A stretch of DNA of 31,806 nucleotides, from positions 1 to 31,806 of the forward strand of contig DATBDM010000210.1 of assembly GCA_036269915.1 (NCBI GenBank), written 5' to 3'. The notes beneath the pieces were generated by a model. That model did not search any database, was not told where the DNA came from, and worked only from the letters and a program-made list of their open reading frames with translations. Both the position numbers and the translations under genes were made by a program. This document shows positions 22,722-29,343 of this stretch, in pieces. Positions within the stretch are counted from its first letter, which is position 1. Each line of letters opens with the position of its first letter. The DNA comes from DATBDM01 sp036269915 (GTDB lineage: Bacteria; Actinomycetota; Thermoleophilia; Solirubrobacterales; Solirubrobacteraceae).

Positions 22722-23737
22722 GGCAGGGACGGGATGGCGGACGGCAGGCGGGTCTCCAGCGACGGCGGGATCGCCGCCAGCGCCTCGAGCAGCTGACCGA
22801 GCCGGCCGTCGAGGCGCTCGCGCTCGCGGCGGCCGAGCGCGCGCTGCGACGGCAGCGCGCCGCCGTGCGCCCGGCGCACCGCGGCCAGCTCCGCCCCGAA
22901 GCTCCGCAGGCCCGACTCGACGGGCTCGAGCGCGTCGCCGCGCCCCTCGAGCAGCGGACGGAGCGTGCCGACGACCCGCCGCGTCGCCGCATAGGCGCCG
23001 GCGGTCACGCGCAGGCCCGCTCCGCTCCACGGCGCCGCCTCGCCGGAGAGGTCGTCGCGCTGCGCGTCCTCGAGGATCTCGTGCGCGCGCAGCGTGTAGT
23101 CGAGCGGGCTGACGGCCATCGCGGCGATGCGCCGGCGCAGCCGCGCGCCGTCGCGGACCAGCCCGGCGGTCAGCACCGGCAGGCGCGCGCGGTCGCGCGC
23201 GGTCCAGAGCGCGCGCTCGACCGCGTGCATGCCGGTGAAGCGCCGGCTCGACACGCCGCCGGTCAGCCGCCCGGGCCGGCCGGCGAGGGCGACGCCGAGC
23301 GGCCCGAGCGCGCCGTAGGCCGCCCCGATGCGCGCGAGCCGCACGTCCGCCGCGAGCCAGTCGCGCCGCGCCGCGGCGACGGCGCCTGCCGCCACGTCCG
23401 CGCGCAGCCGCGCGACGGCTGCGGCGAAGGCGGCCGCCTCGCGCCGCGACCCGGCGCGCCAGCGGGCGATCGGCGGCCGGAACGCCGCGCGCGGCAGCGG
23501 CGCGAGCTCGGATCGCACGCCCGCCGCGTCCGGCGCCGCGGCCGCGGCGGTCGCCACGTCCTGCGCGGAGCGATCGGTCCCGGCGATCCGCAGCGACCGC
23601 GAGGTCTCGGTGACCGCGCCGGGAGCGATGGCGGGCAGGTCGGGCCGCGCCGCGGCGTGCCGGTCCGTCGCGCCGCCGCCGCAGCCCGCCAGGAGCGAGA
23701 CGAGCGCGAGGGGGATCGCGAGCCGGCGGCGGATCAT
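22718..23737 (-). CDS. efeO: EfeO/EfeM-type periplasmic iron-binding lipoprotein (M75 domain)
   Basis: The product has 339 residues. A lipoprotein signal (ALVSLLAGC) puts the lipidated Cys at residue 19, which is the only cysteine. After a linker of about 70 residues comes an all-helical imelysin/M75 domain with the iron-binding HxxE motif as HAVE (171-174, context FTGMHAVERALW) and AHEILED (218-224). I see no cupredoxin domain with Cys/Met ligands ahead of M75, so this is the EfeM-like, M75-only form rather than the two-domain E. coli EfeO. It should deliver iron outside the membrane. The TAGCGT box 9 nt before the ATG makes it first in the efeO-efeB operon. No efeU permease precedes it; the upstream gene is divergent. 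Confidence 0.88.
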   Translation of the reverse strand: MIRRRLAIPLALVSLLAGCGGGATDRHAAARPDLPAIAPGAVTETSRSLRIAGTDRSAQDVATAAAAAPDAAGVRSELAPLPRAAFRPPIARWRAGSRREAAAFAAAVARLRADVAAGAVAAARRDWLAADVRLARIGAAYGALGPLGVALAGRPGRLTGGVSSRRFTGMHAVERALWTARDRARLPVLTAGLVRDGARLRRRIAAMAVSPLDYTLRAHEILEDAQRDDLSGEAAPWSGAGLRVTAGAYAATRRVVGTLRPLLEGRGDALEPVESGLRSFGAELAAVRRAHGGALPSQRALGRRERERLDGRLGQLLEALAAIPPSLETRLPSAIPSLP

Positions 23738-23746
23738 CGCCGCGGC

Positions 23747-23752
23747 ACGCTA
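23747..23752 (-). promoter_or_regulatory. TAGCGT -10 box for efeO-efeB
   Basis: On the minus strand TAGCGT ends 9 nt before the efeO ATG at 23735-23737, predicting a leader of only a few nucleotides. The dyad at 23773-23801 lies just upstream, over or next to the -35 position. Confidence 0.4.
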
Positions 23753-23761
23753 GGCGGCGCG

Positions 23762-23801
23762 TTGCGGCGGCCTGTGAACGGCTCGTAATACGCCGTTCAC
23801 A
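23762..23801. promoter_or_regulatory. Promoter overlapping a 29-bp dyad between efeO and the phosphoesterase gene
   Basis: TGTGAACGGC (23773-23782) and GCCGTTCACA (23792-23801) are exact inverted 10-mers separated by 9 nt. The spacer ends with TAATAC (23786-23791), which with TTGCGG (23762-23767) 18 nt upstream forms a plausible plus-strand promoter. A repressor dimer on the dyad would cover the -10 of the phosphoesterase promoter and the upstream region of efeO. The sequence does not match Fur, IdeR/DtxR or LexA boxes as I know them. Confidence 0.5.
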
Positions 23802-23935
23802 TCTCAGCGTCCGCTCATCGTCAACAACCGCGACACACCTCGAGACCCGCCGAGGCGCAGCATCCCCGCCGCACCGCTGGATGGGTGGCCGGCGGCGCGG
23901 AGTCGAGGATCCGCCCGAGAGCACAGGAGATGCAC

Positions 23936-25471
23936 GTGCGCAGACGTACCTTGCCCCTCGCGGGCGGTCTCGTGGCTGCGGCCGCGGTGGCCGTCGGCCT
24001 CGGGGTGGCGAGCGCGGACCCGCCCGGTCCGGCCGCCGCGACCACGCCGATCAAGCACGTCGTGGTCATCTTCGGGGAGAACATCTCCTTCGATCACTAC
24101 TTCGGCACCTATCCGAACGCGACCAACCCGGCCGGCGAGCCGCGCTTCACCGCAAGCGCCGGCACGCCGTCCACCAACGGCCTCAACGAGGCGCTGCTGA
24201 CCCATAACCCGAACTCGGCCAACCCCAAGCGGCTCGACCGCTCCCAGGCCGTCACCTGCTCGCAGAACCACGGCTACGGCGCCGAGCAGAAGGCCTTCGA
24301 CGGCGGGACGATGGACCGCTTCGTCGAGGAGACCGCCGGCGGCTCGTGCACCGACAAGTCGATCGTCATGGACTACTACGACGGCAACACGGTCACGGGA
24401 CTGTGGAACCTCGCGCAGCACTTCTCGCTCAACGACAACTCCTACGGCACGAACTTCGGTCCCTCGACGGTCGGCGCGATCAACCTGATCTCCGGCCAGA
24501 CCCACGGCGCCACCCCGCCGGCGGGCGTCTCGGGCGTCGAGAACGGCACGGTGATCGGCGATCCCGACCCGGCCGCCGCGCTCGACGACTGCGGCAAGGG
24601 CGGCGTGTCGATGTCCGGCAAGAACGTCGGTGACCTGCTCAACGCCCACAACGTGACGTGGGGATGGTTCGAGGGCGGCTTCATGCCGACCGCGACCACC
24701 AACGGCAAGGCGGTCTGCGGCTCACAGCACGCGAACGTCGCGGGCGGCACGAGCACCGACTACGTGCCCCACCACGAGCCGTTCGAGTACTACGCCTCGA
24801 CCGCGAACCCGCACCACCTGCCGCCGAGCTCGCCGCAGAAGATCGGCCGGACCGACCAGGCCAACCACCAGTACGACCTGTCGGACTTCGACACGGCGCT
24901 GCGCCAGGGCAACCTGCCGCAGGTGTCGTTCCTGAAGGCCGCGGCCTTCGAGGACGCCCACCCGGGCAACTCGGATCCGCTCGACGAGCAGCGCTTCGTC
25001 GCGCGCACGCTGAACGCCCTCGAGCAGTCGCCGGAGTGGAGCTCGACCGCGGTCGTGCTCGCCTACGACGACTCCGACGGCTGGTACGACCACCAGATGT
25101 CGCCGATCCTCTCGCCGTCGGCCGCGCCCTCGGACGCGCTCAACGGCCCGGGCCGTTGCGGCACGGTCAAGGACCCGGCGGCCTACCCGGACCGCTGCGG
25201 CTACGGCCCGCGCCAGCCGCTGCTCGTCGTGTCGCCATACGCGCGCCAGGACTACGTCGACCACAGCCTCACCGACCAGTCCTCGATCCTGCGCTTCATC
25301 GAGGACAACTGGAAGCTCGGCCGCATCGGCGACCAGTCGATGGACGCCGAGGCCGGCACGCTGAACTCGATGTTCGACTTCTCCTCCAAGAAGGGTCGGG
25401 CGTCGAAGGTCTTCCTCGACCCGGACACGGGCGAGGTGGTCTCCAAGCCCGCCAAGCCCGCCAAGCACTAG
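23936..25471 (+). CDS. Secreted phosphoesterase (AcpA / phospholipase C family, PF04185)
   Basis: The product has 511 residues. After a Sec-type signal peptide (VRRRTLPLAGGLVAAAAVAV, cleavage near ASA) the mature protein begins with the family signature HVVVIFGENISFDHYFGTYP (E48, N49, S51, D53 region). It also has FGPSTVGAINLISGQ, HHEPFEYYAST, the metal-site LAYDDSDGWYDHQMSP and a C-terminal DQSSILRFIEDNWKLGRI. The family includes acid phosphatases and non-specific phospholipases C that hydrolyse phosphomonoesters or phospholipid headgroups outside the cell. The ATG at 23930 directly abuts AGGAG (23925-23929) and cannot use it. GTG at 23936 has ideal 6-nt spacing, so it is the start. A roughly 135-nt leader follows the promoter at 23762-23791. 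A perfect hairpin terminates the gene. Confidence 0.9.
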   Translation: MRRRTLPLAGGLVAAAAVAVGLGVASADPPGPAAATTPIKHVVVIFGENISFDHYFGTYPNATNPAGEPRFTASAGTPSTNGLNEALLTHNPNSANPKRLDRSQAVTCSQNHGYGAEQKAFDGGTMDRFVEETAGGSCTDKSIVMDYYDGNTVTGLWNLAQHFSLNDNSYGTNFGPSTVGAINLISGQTHGATPPAGVSGVENGTVIGDPDPAAALDDCGKGGVSMSGKNVGDLLNAHNVTWGWFEGGFMPTATTNGKAVCGSQHANVAGGTSTDYVPHHEPFEYYASTANPHHLPPSSPQKIGRTDQANHQYDLSDFDTALRQGNLPQVSFLKAAAFEDAHPGNSDPLDEQRFVARTLNALEQSPEWSSTAVVLAYDDSDGWYDHQMSPILSPSAAPSDALNGPGRCGTVKDPAAYPDRCGYGPRQPLLVVSPYARQDYVDHSLTDQSSILRFIEDNWKLGRIGDQSMDAEAGTLNSMFDFSSKKGRASKVFLDPDTGEVVSKPAKPAKH

Positions 25472-25477
25472 CGCGAC

Positions 25478-25509
25478 GCCCGCGGGCCGGCGATCGCCGG
25501 CCCGCGGGC
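25478..25509. terminator. Perfect 32-bp palindromic terminator after the phosphoesterase gene
   Basis: Bases 25478-25509 form an exact 32-bp palindrome centred on GATC, able to fold into a GC-rich stem of about 14 bp. It starts 7 bp after the phosphoesterase stop. There is no T-run on the plus strand, as is common for actinobacterial hairpin terminators. Confidence 0.75.
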
Positions 25510-25562
25510 ACTTGCGCCGGGCACTCGTGTGATGGACGCTGCGCTCCGACGTAGTCCCTTAC

Positions 25563-26099
25563 GTGAGCACTCCTCTGAGCGTCCCCGTCGCCGCGCCGCA
25601 GCGCCCGCTCGCACTCGATCTCGAGGCGCTCTACCGCGACGCCCGCGACGACGTCTTCGCCTACGTCGCGACGCTGCTCGGGGATGCCGCCGCGGCCGAG
25701 GACGTGACCGCCCAGGCCTTCGAGCGGGCGATCCGGCGCCGCCGCAGCTACGACGTCCGTCGCGGCTCGCCGCGCGCCTGGGTGTTCGGCATCGCGCGCA
25801 ACGCCGCCCTGGACGAGCTGCGCCGCCGCAAGCGCCGCGCCACGCTCGACGGCGACCCGCCGGACCTCGACGCGCCCGGCCCGGACGACGAGGCCGACGC
25901 CGCGCTGCGCCGCGCCGCCGTCCGCAGCGCGCTCGCAACGCTCGCCCCGCGCGATCGCGAGGTCGTCGCCCTCAAGTTCCACGCCGGGCTCGACAACGCC
26001 GAGCTGGCCGCCGTCCTCGGCGTCAGCGTCTCCAATGCGGGGACGCTCCTGCACCGTGCCATGACCACTCTCCGGGAGGCCGTCGATGCGCGCCCCTGA
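25563..26099 (+). CDS. ECF-type RNA polymerase sigma factor
   Basis: The product has 178 residues. Region 2 runs from DLEALYRDARDDVFAYVATL through AAAEDVTAQAFERAIRRRRS to RAWVFGIARNAALDELRRRK; region 4 is ALATLAPRDREVVALKFHAG then LDNAELAAVLGVSVSNAGTL. There is no sigma 1.2 or sigma 3 domain, so it is a group IV (extracytoplasmic function) factor. It directs polymerase to a small stress regulon that cannot be named from the sequence. The GTG at 25563 is preceded by TAGTCC 5 nt upstream and no ribosome site, so the mRNA may be leaderless. Its last 14 bp overlap the downstream DUF4349 membrane protein, the arrangement usual for a sigma factor and its membrane anti-sigma partner. Confidence 0.9.
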   Translation: MSTPLSVPVAAPQRPLALDLEALYRDARDDVFAYVATLLGDAAAAEDVTAQAFERAIRRRRSYDVRRGSPRAWVFGIARNAALDELRRRKRRATLDGDPPDLDAPGPDDEADAALRRAAVRSALATLAPRDREVVALKFHAGLDNAELAAVLGVSVSNAGTLLHRAMTTLREAVDARP

Positions 26100-27102
26100 T
26101 CCCTTCGACGATCCCGTCCTGAACGAGCTCGCGGGCGTCGTCGCCGCCGTCCGCCCCGCGCCGAGCACCGACGCCGCGCGCCGGATCGACGCGCGCGTGA
26201 GGCCGCGGCTGCGGCCGCGCCCTTCGCGGCGGCGGCGCTGGAGCGTCGCGCTGATGCCCGCGCTGGGGCTGGCCGCCTGCGTCGTGCTGCTCGTCACCGT
26301 CGGTCTCGTGGCCCGCGGCGGCGGCTCCGGCGCGGGCGACAGCAGCTCCTCGAGCGGCGGTATGTCCGCGCCGGCGCAGGAGTCTTCCGGCAGCTCCGCG
26401 AGCAGCGCCGCGCCCGCGCCCGGCGGCGCGCGCGCCGTCGAGCAGACCACGACGATGACGATCGCGACCGCCCCCGCGCGGATCGACCGCGTCGCGAGCG
26501 CGGCGAGCTCCGTCGCCACCGACCTCGGCGGCTACGTCAGCACGTCGAACGTGACCAACGGCGAGGGCGCAGACCTCGAGCTGAAGGTGCCGGGCGCGCG
26601 GGTCGGTACGGCGGTCTCGCGGCTGTCGCAGCTCGGCAAGGTGCGGGGACTGCAGCGCTCGACGCTCGACATCACGAGCGAGCTGCAGACCGCCCGCCAG
26701 CAGGTCGCCGACCTCCGGGCCGAGCGCCGCTCGCTCCTGCGCCGCCTCGCGCACGCGGGCACGCCGAAGATCGCCGACCACGCCCGCGCGCGGCTCGCGG
26801 TCGTCACCCGCCGGCTCAACGACGCCCGCGGCCGCGTGCGCGCCGTGCACGCGCGCGCCGACCTGGCGAGCCTCTCGCTGACGATCGTCGCCGAGCGCGG
26901 CGGCGGGGCCGCCGGCGGCCACGACCCGTGGACGCCGGGCGACGCGCTGCACGACGCGGGCCGCGTCCTGGAGCTCGCCGCCGGCGTCGCCGTGATCGTG
27001 CTCGCGGTGCTCGCGCCCTTCGCGGCGCTCGCCGCGCTCGCGTGGCTCGCCGCGCGGATGCTCACCCGCAAGCGGCGGGAGCGGCTGCTCGACGGGGCGT
27101 AA
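26086..27102 (+). CDS. DUF4349 membrane protein, candidate partner/anti-sigma of the ECF factor
   Basis: The product has 338 residues. Residues 1-50 are cytosolic, Arg/Pro-rich and acidic at the start (DPFDDPVLNELAGVVAAVRP); 53-76 form TM1; 80-115 are a Ser/Gly/Ala-rich spacer; the extracytoplasmic DUF4349 region follows with ASSVATDLGGYVSTSNVTNG and ADLELKVPGARVGTAVSRLS, then a charged coiled-coil (about 200-250, ELQTARQQVADLRAERRSLL) and LASLSLTIVAE. A second TM lies at about 296-325 with a basic tail. GGGAGG at 26074-26079 gives a good ribosome site 6 nt before the ATG, inside the sigma gene. The function of DUF4349 is unknown. Because it overlaps an ECF factor and has a short cytosolic N-terminus before a TM, a membrane-signalling or anti-sigma role is my inference. 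Confidence 0.83.
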   Translation: MRAPDPFDDPVLNELAGVVAAVRPAPSTDAARRIDARVRPRLRPRPSRRRRWSVALMPALGLAACVVLLVTVGLVARGGGSGAGDSSSSSGGMSAPAQESSGSSASSAAPAPGGARAVEQTTTMTIATAPARIDRVASAASSVATDLGGYVSTSNVTNGEGADLELKVPGARVGTAVSRLSQLGKVRGLQRSTLDITSELQTARQQVADLRAERRSLLRRLAHAGTPKIADHARARLAVVTRRLNDARGRVRAVHARADLASLSLTIVAERGGGAAGGHDPWTPGDALHDAGRVLELAAGVAVIVLAVLAPFAALAALAWLAARMLTRKRRERLLDGA

Positions 27103-27133
27103 ACGGCCGCGGGCTGTGGTATGCCCTCCGACA

Positions 27134-27823
27134 ATGGCATCCGCTGACACCGCGCTGCTGCTGGCACGGGTCCCCGTGTTCGAGGAGCTGACGGAGGATG
27201 ACCTCCGGCGCGTCGCCGAGGTCTCGGTCCCGCGCGCCTTCGCGGCGGGCGACGTCATCTTCCGCGAGGGCGACGACTCCGACACGTGCTACGTCGTGCA
27301 GTCCGGCCACGCCCGCGCGCTGCGCGAGCACGCCGACGGGCGCCAGATCACGCTGGCGACCTTCGGACCGGGCGACATCTTCGGCGAGCTGGCGATGTTC
27401 GACGACGAGCGCCGGTCGGCCACGGTCGAGGCGATCGACGACCTCGAGGTGATCGGCATCCTCGGCCCGGACATGCGGCGGCTGATGCGCGAGCACCCCG
27501 ACATCGCGGTCCAGCTGTCGATCGCGCTCGGGCGCCGGCTGCGCGCCGCCAACGAGCGGCTCGCCCGCCAGAGCTTCCAGACCGTCCAGAGCCGCGTCGC
27601 GCTCGTGCTCGACCAGCTCGTCGAGCAGGCCCGCAACGAGGGCGCGGCCGAGCACGACGTGCTCGTGCGCACGACGCAGGCCGACCTCGCCAAGCTCGCG
27701 GGCTCCTCACGGGAGTCCGCCTCGCGCTTTCTCGCCGTGCTCGAGCGCGCCGGCGTGATCACCCAGGGCCGTGGCCGGCTGACGGTGCACGACCCGGCCG
27801 CGCTGCAGGGCTATGTCTACTGA
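27134..27823 (+). CDS. Crp/Fnr-family transcriptional regulator
   Basis: The product has 229 residues. A cyclic-nucleotide-binding domain spans about 10-125, with FAAGDVIFREGDDSDTCYVV then FGPGDIFGELAMFDDERRSA, the phosphate-binding-cassette region; the FGELA...RRSAT pattern is the one that binds cAMP in true Crp proteins. A long dimer helix follows, and the winged HTH is at about 175-215 (TQADLAKLAGSSRESASRFL, then ERAGVITQGRGRLTVHD). No N-terminal cysteine cluster is present, so it is not an Fnr oxygen sensor. It probably responds to a cyclic nucleotide and acts globally or on nearby genes. ATG 27134 is chosen over GTG 27116 because TATGCC (27120-27125) ends 8 nt before it. It overlaps the Nudix gene by 11 nt. 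Confidence 0.92.
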   Translation: MASADTALLLARVPVFEELTEDDLRRVAEVSVPRAFAAGDVIFREGDDSDTCYVVQSGHARALREHADGRQITLATFGPGDIFGELAMFDDERRSATVEAIDDLEVIGILGPDMRRLMREHPDIAVQLSIALGRRLRAANERLARQSFQTVQSRVALVLDQLVEQARNEGAAEHDVLVRTTQADLAKLAGSSRESASRFLAVLERAGVITQGRGRLTVHDPAALQGYVY

Positions 27824-28232
27824 CCATCTCACCGAGACCTCCTTCGGCGGAGTGGTGGTGCGCGGCGACGAGGTGCTCGTGATCACGCCGGCGGGCCGGC
27901 GCATCACCGGGCTGCCCAAGGGAGGCCCCGAGCGGGGCGAGACGCCCGAGCAGACCGCGACGCGCGAGGTGCGCGAGGAGACCGGTATCAACGCAAAGGT
28001 CCGCGAGCCGCTCGGCGACGTCGAGTACTGGTACCGGCGGGGCGGCCGGCGCGTGTTCAAGACCGTCCACTTCTTCCTCTTCGACTTCGTATCCGGCTCC
28101 ACGGCCGACCACGACCACGAGGTCGACGAGGCGCGCTGGATCCCGCTGCGTGACGCCGTGAGGTCGCTCTCCTATCCGGGAGAACGGGTGCTGATCGAGC
28201 GCGCGTTGTCCAAGTCGAGCGCCGGTCGATAG
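27813..28232 (+). CDS. Nudix hydrolase
   Basis: The product has 139 residues. The Nudix box is complete at 37-59: GGPERGE, seven residues, then REVREETGI, matching GX5EX7REUXEEXGU. The flanking FGGVVVRGDEVLVITPAG and LPKGG segments are typical of the Ap4A/8-oxo-dGTP-type subgroup with a preceding K/PKG. Nudix enzymes cleave nucleoside diphosphate-linked substrates with Mg2+; candidates include oxidised dNTPs, dinucleoside polyphosphates or NUDP-sugars, not distinguishable here. The ATG at 27813 overlaps the Crp-like gene by 11 nt, with AGGG a few bases upstream, so they are co-transcribed. The ASCH protein follows 11 nt after its stop but has its own -10 box. Confidence 0.9.
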   Translation: MSTDHLTETSFGGVVVRGDEVLVITPAGRRITGLPKGGPERGETPEQTATREVREETGINAKVREPLGDVEYWYRRGGRRVFKTVHFFLFDFVSGSTADHDHEVDEARWIPLRDAVRSLSYPGERVLIERALSKSSAGR

Positions 28233-28235
28233 TCT
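28206..28235 (+). promoter_or_regulatory. Promoter for the ASCH gene
   Basis: TTGTCC (28206-28211), an 18-nt spacer and TAGTCT (28230-28235) form a plausible promoter inside the Nudix 3' end. The -10 box ends 8 nt before the GTG at 28244, predicting a leaderless mRNA. Confidence 0.5.
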
Positions 28236-28243
28236 GCCCCGCC

Positions 28244-28642
28244 GTGCAGGTCCTCAACTTCTACTCCAGCGTGTTCGCGGACCAGATGAAGCGCGGTCGC
28301 AAGACCGCGACCATCCGGCTGGGCGACAAGCGGCACAAGTACCGCAAGAACCAGCTCGTCCTGGTCACGGTCGGCTACCAGTACTCGCCGCGCGAGAAGC
28401 TCTTCCACGCGGTGATCGACGCCGTGGAGGTCAAGCGCGTCAAGGACCTGTCCCCGCGCGACATCGAGCACGACAACCCCGAGTTCCGCCGGACCGAGGA
28501 GCTCGTGCACTTCATGAAGCAGATCTACGGGCGCGACATCGGGCTCGAGGACACGGTCACGGTCGTGCGCTTCTCGCAGATCGTGGAGAACCCGCCCGAC
28601 TTCCAGGACCGGCTGCGCGGCGTCGGCGGCGCCCAGAACTAG
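28244..28642 (+). CDS. ASCH-domain (PUA-like) RNA-binding-type protein
   Basis: The product has 132 residues. VLNFYSSVFADQMKRGRKTA then TIRLGDKRHKYRKNQLVLVT is the ASCH beta-barrel start with the conserved basic G-R-K-T-x-T-I-R-L-G region; the middle (SPREKLFHAVIDAVEVKRVK then DLSPRDIEHDNPEFRRTEEL) and the end (TVTVVRFSQI) complete a single-domain protein. ASCH domains resemble PUA domains and are proposed RNA or modified-nucleoside binders; a few act as small-molecule amidohydrolases. No partner gene clarifies the role. The GTG at 28244 fits the TAGTCT box. The TAG stop (28640-28642) directly abuts the stop of the convergent membrane gene. Confidence 0.85.
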   Translation: MQVLNFYSSVFADQMKRGRKTATIRLGDKRHKYRKNQLVLVTVGYQYSPREKLFHAVIDAVEVKRVKDLSPRDIEHDNPEFRRTEELVHFMKQIYGRDIGLEDTVTVVRFSQIVENPPDFQDRLRGVGGAQN

Positions 28643-29203
28643 CTAGTAGGTGGGGGGCGCCGTCGAGCCTTCGTAGGCCGGCGGCGGAGGCGGCGGCACG
28701 TACTTCGGTGTGACCACGCGCTTGCGGCTGGGTGCGCTGGCGACCGTCTGGGCGCAGATGCCCAGCACGAGCGCGCCGCCGAGCGAGATCAGCGCGCCGT
28801 GGCGCAGCTCCCACGCGGCGTTGGCCCCCGGCGGGTCGACCAGCCGCCAGACGACGATGCCGATCACTCCGAGCCCGGCGTAGCGCAGCGGCAGCGCGAC
28901 GACGCGCTGGACGCCCGGCACCATCGACACCAGCGCCGCGACGGCGCACAGGACGCACAGCCCGGCCAGCACCTGGCCGACCGTGTCGAGCGCCTGGTAG
29001 CCCGTCTTGCCGCTGGAGTCGCTGACCCAGCGCTTGACCGCCTCGAAGAACCCGCTGAGCGGCCCGTTGACCTCGCCGATCGCGATGTCGCCGACCTGCG
29101 GGAGCGGAGCCCGCGCGTACCAGGCGCGGCTCAGCCCGGCGAGCACCGCGACGGCGCCGGTGACGACCAGCAGGATGTGGGTGCGGAACCCGTGCGTGCG
29201 CAT
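28643..29203 (-). CDS. Four-helix membrane protein of unknown function with Pro-rich tail
   Basis: The product has 186 residues; I do not recognise a family. Hydrophobic helices lie at about 7-28 (RTHILLVVTGAVAVLAGL), 70-95 (TVGQVLAGLCVLCAVAALVS), 102-120 (LPLRYAGLGVIGIVVWRLV) and 133-155 (HGALISLGGALVLGICAQTV). A roughly 40-residue outside loop lies between TM1 and TM2 (GDIAIGEVNGPLSGFFEAVK, then RWVSDSSGKTG), and the C-terminal tail is basic then Pro/Tyr-rich (PKYVPPPPPPAYEG). The tail looks like a flexible protein-interaction segment. The ATG at 29201-29203 has only GGGACA before it. It is divergent from groES, whose CIRCE 1 lies 70 bp upstream of this start, and stop-to-stop with the ASCH gene. 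Confidence 0.75.
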   Translation of the reverse strand: MRTHGFRTHILLVVTGAVAVLAGLSRAWYARAPLPQVGDIAIGEVNGPLSGFFEAVKRWVSDSSGKTGYQALDTVGQVLAGLCVLCAVAALVSMVPGVQRVVALPLRYAGLGVIGIVVWRLVDPPGANAAWELRHGALISLGGALVLGICAQTVASAPSRKRVVTPKYVPPPPPPAYEGSTAPPTY

Positions 29204-29272
29204 GTGTCCCGGTCATCGGCACGCGGAGGCGGGAACTCCAGCACCGGTCCTCATGAATCGGCGAACGGTGGG

Positions 29273-29299
29273 CTGGCGCTCTCATGTCCGGAGTGCCAG
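29273..29299. promoter_or_regulatory. CIRCE element 1 (HrcA operator) upstream of groES
   Basis: CTGGCGCTC-N9-GAGTGCCAG, a one-mismatch version of the CIRCE inverted repeat with the standard 9-nt spacer, lies just upstream of the -35 hexamer at 29306. Confidence 0.85.
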
Positions 29300-29305
29300 A
29301 TTCGC

Positions 29306-29333
29306 TTGACTTCGGCTTGGCGCCTTCTAAGAT
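29306..29333 (+). promoter_or_regulatory. groES-groEL promoter
   Basis: TTGACT (29306-29311), a 16-nt spacer and TAAGAT (29328-29333) resemble a housekeeping-sigma promoter. It sits between the two CIRCE elements; transcription should start near 29340, giving a leader of about 75 nt with a strong GGAGGT ribosome site at 29401-29406. Confidence 0.75.
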
Positions 29334-29343
29334 GACCGGTCGG

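Noticed and set aside
23792..23830. Pho box (11-nt direct repeats of GTTCACC type) before the phosphoesterase
   Set aside because: GTTCACA occurs once, but the following 11-nt units (about 23803-23824) match the consensus poorly; the perfect inverted dyad explains the sequence better.
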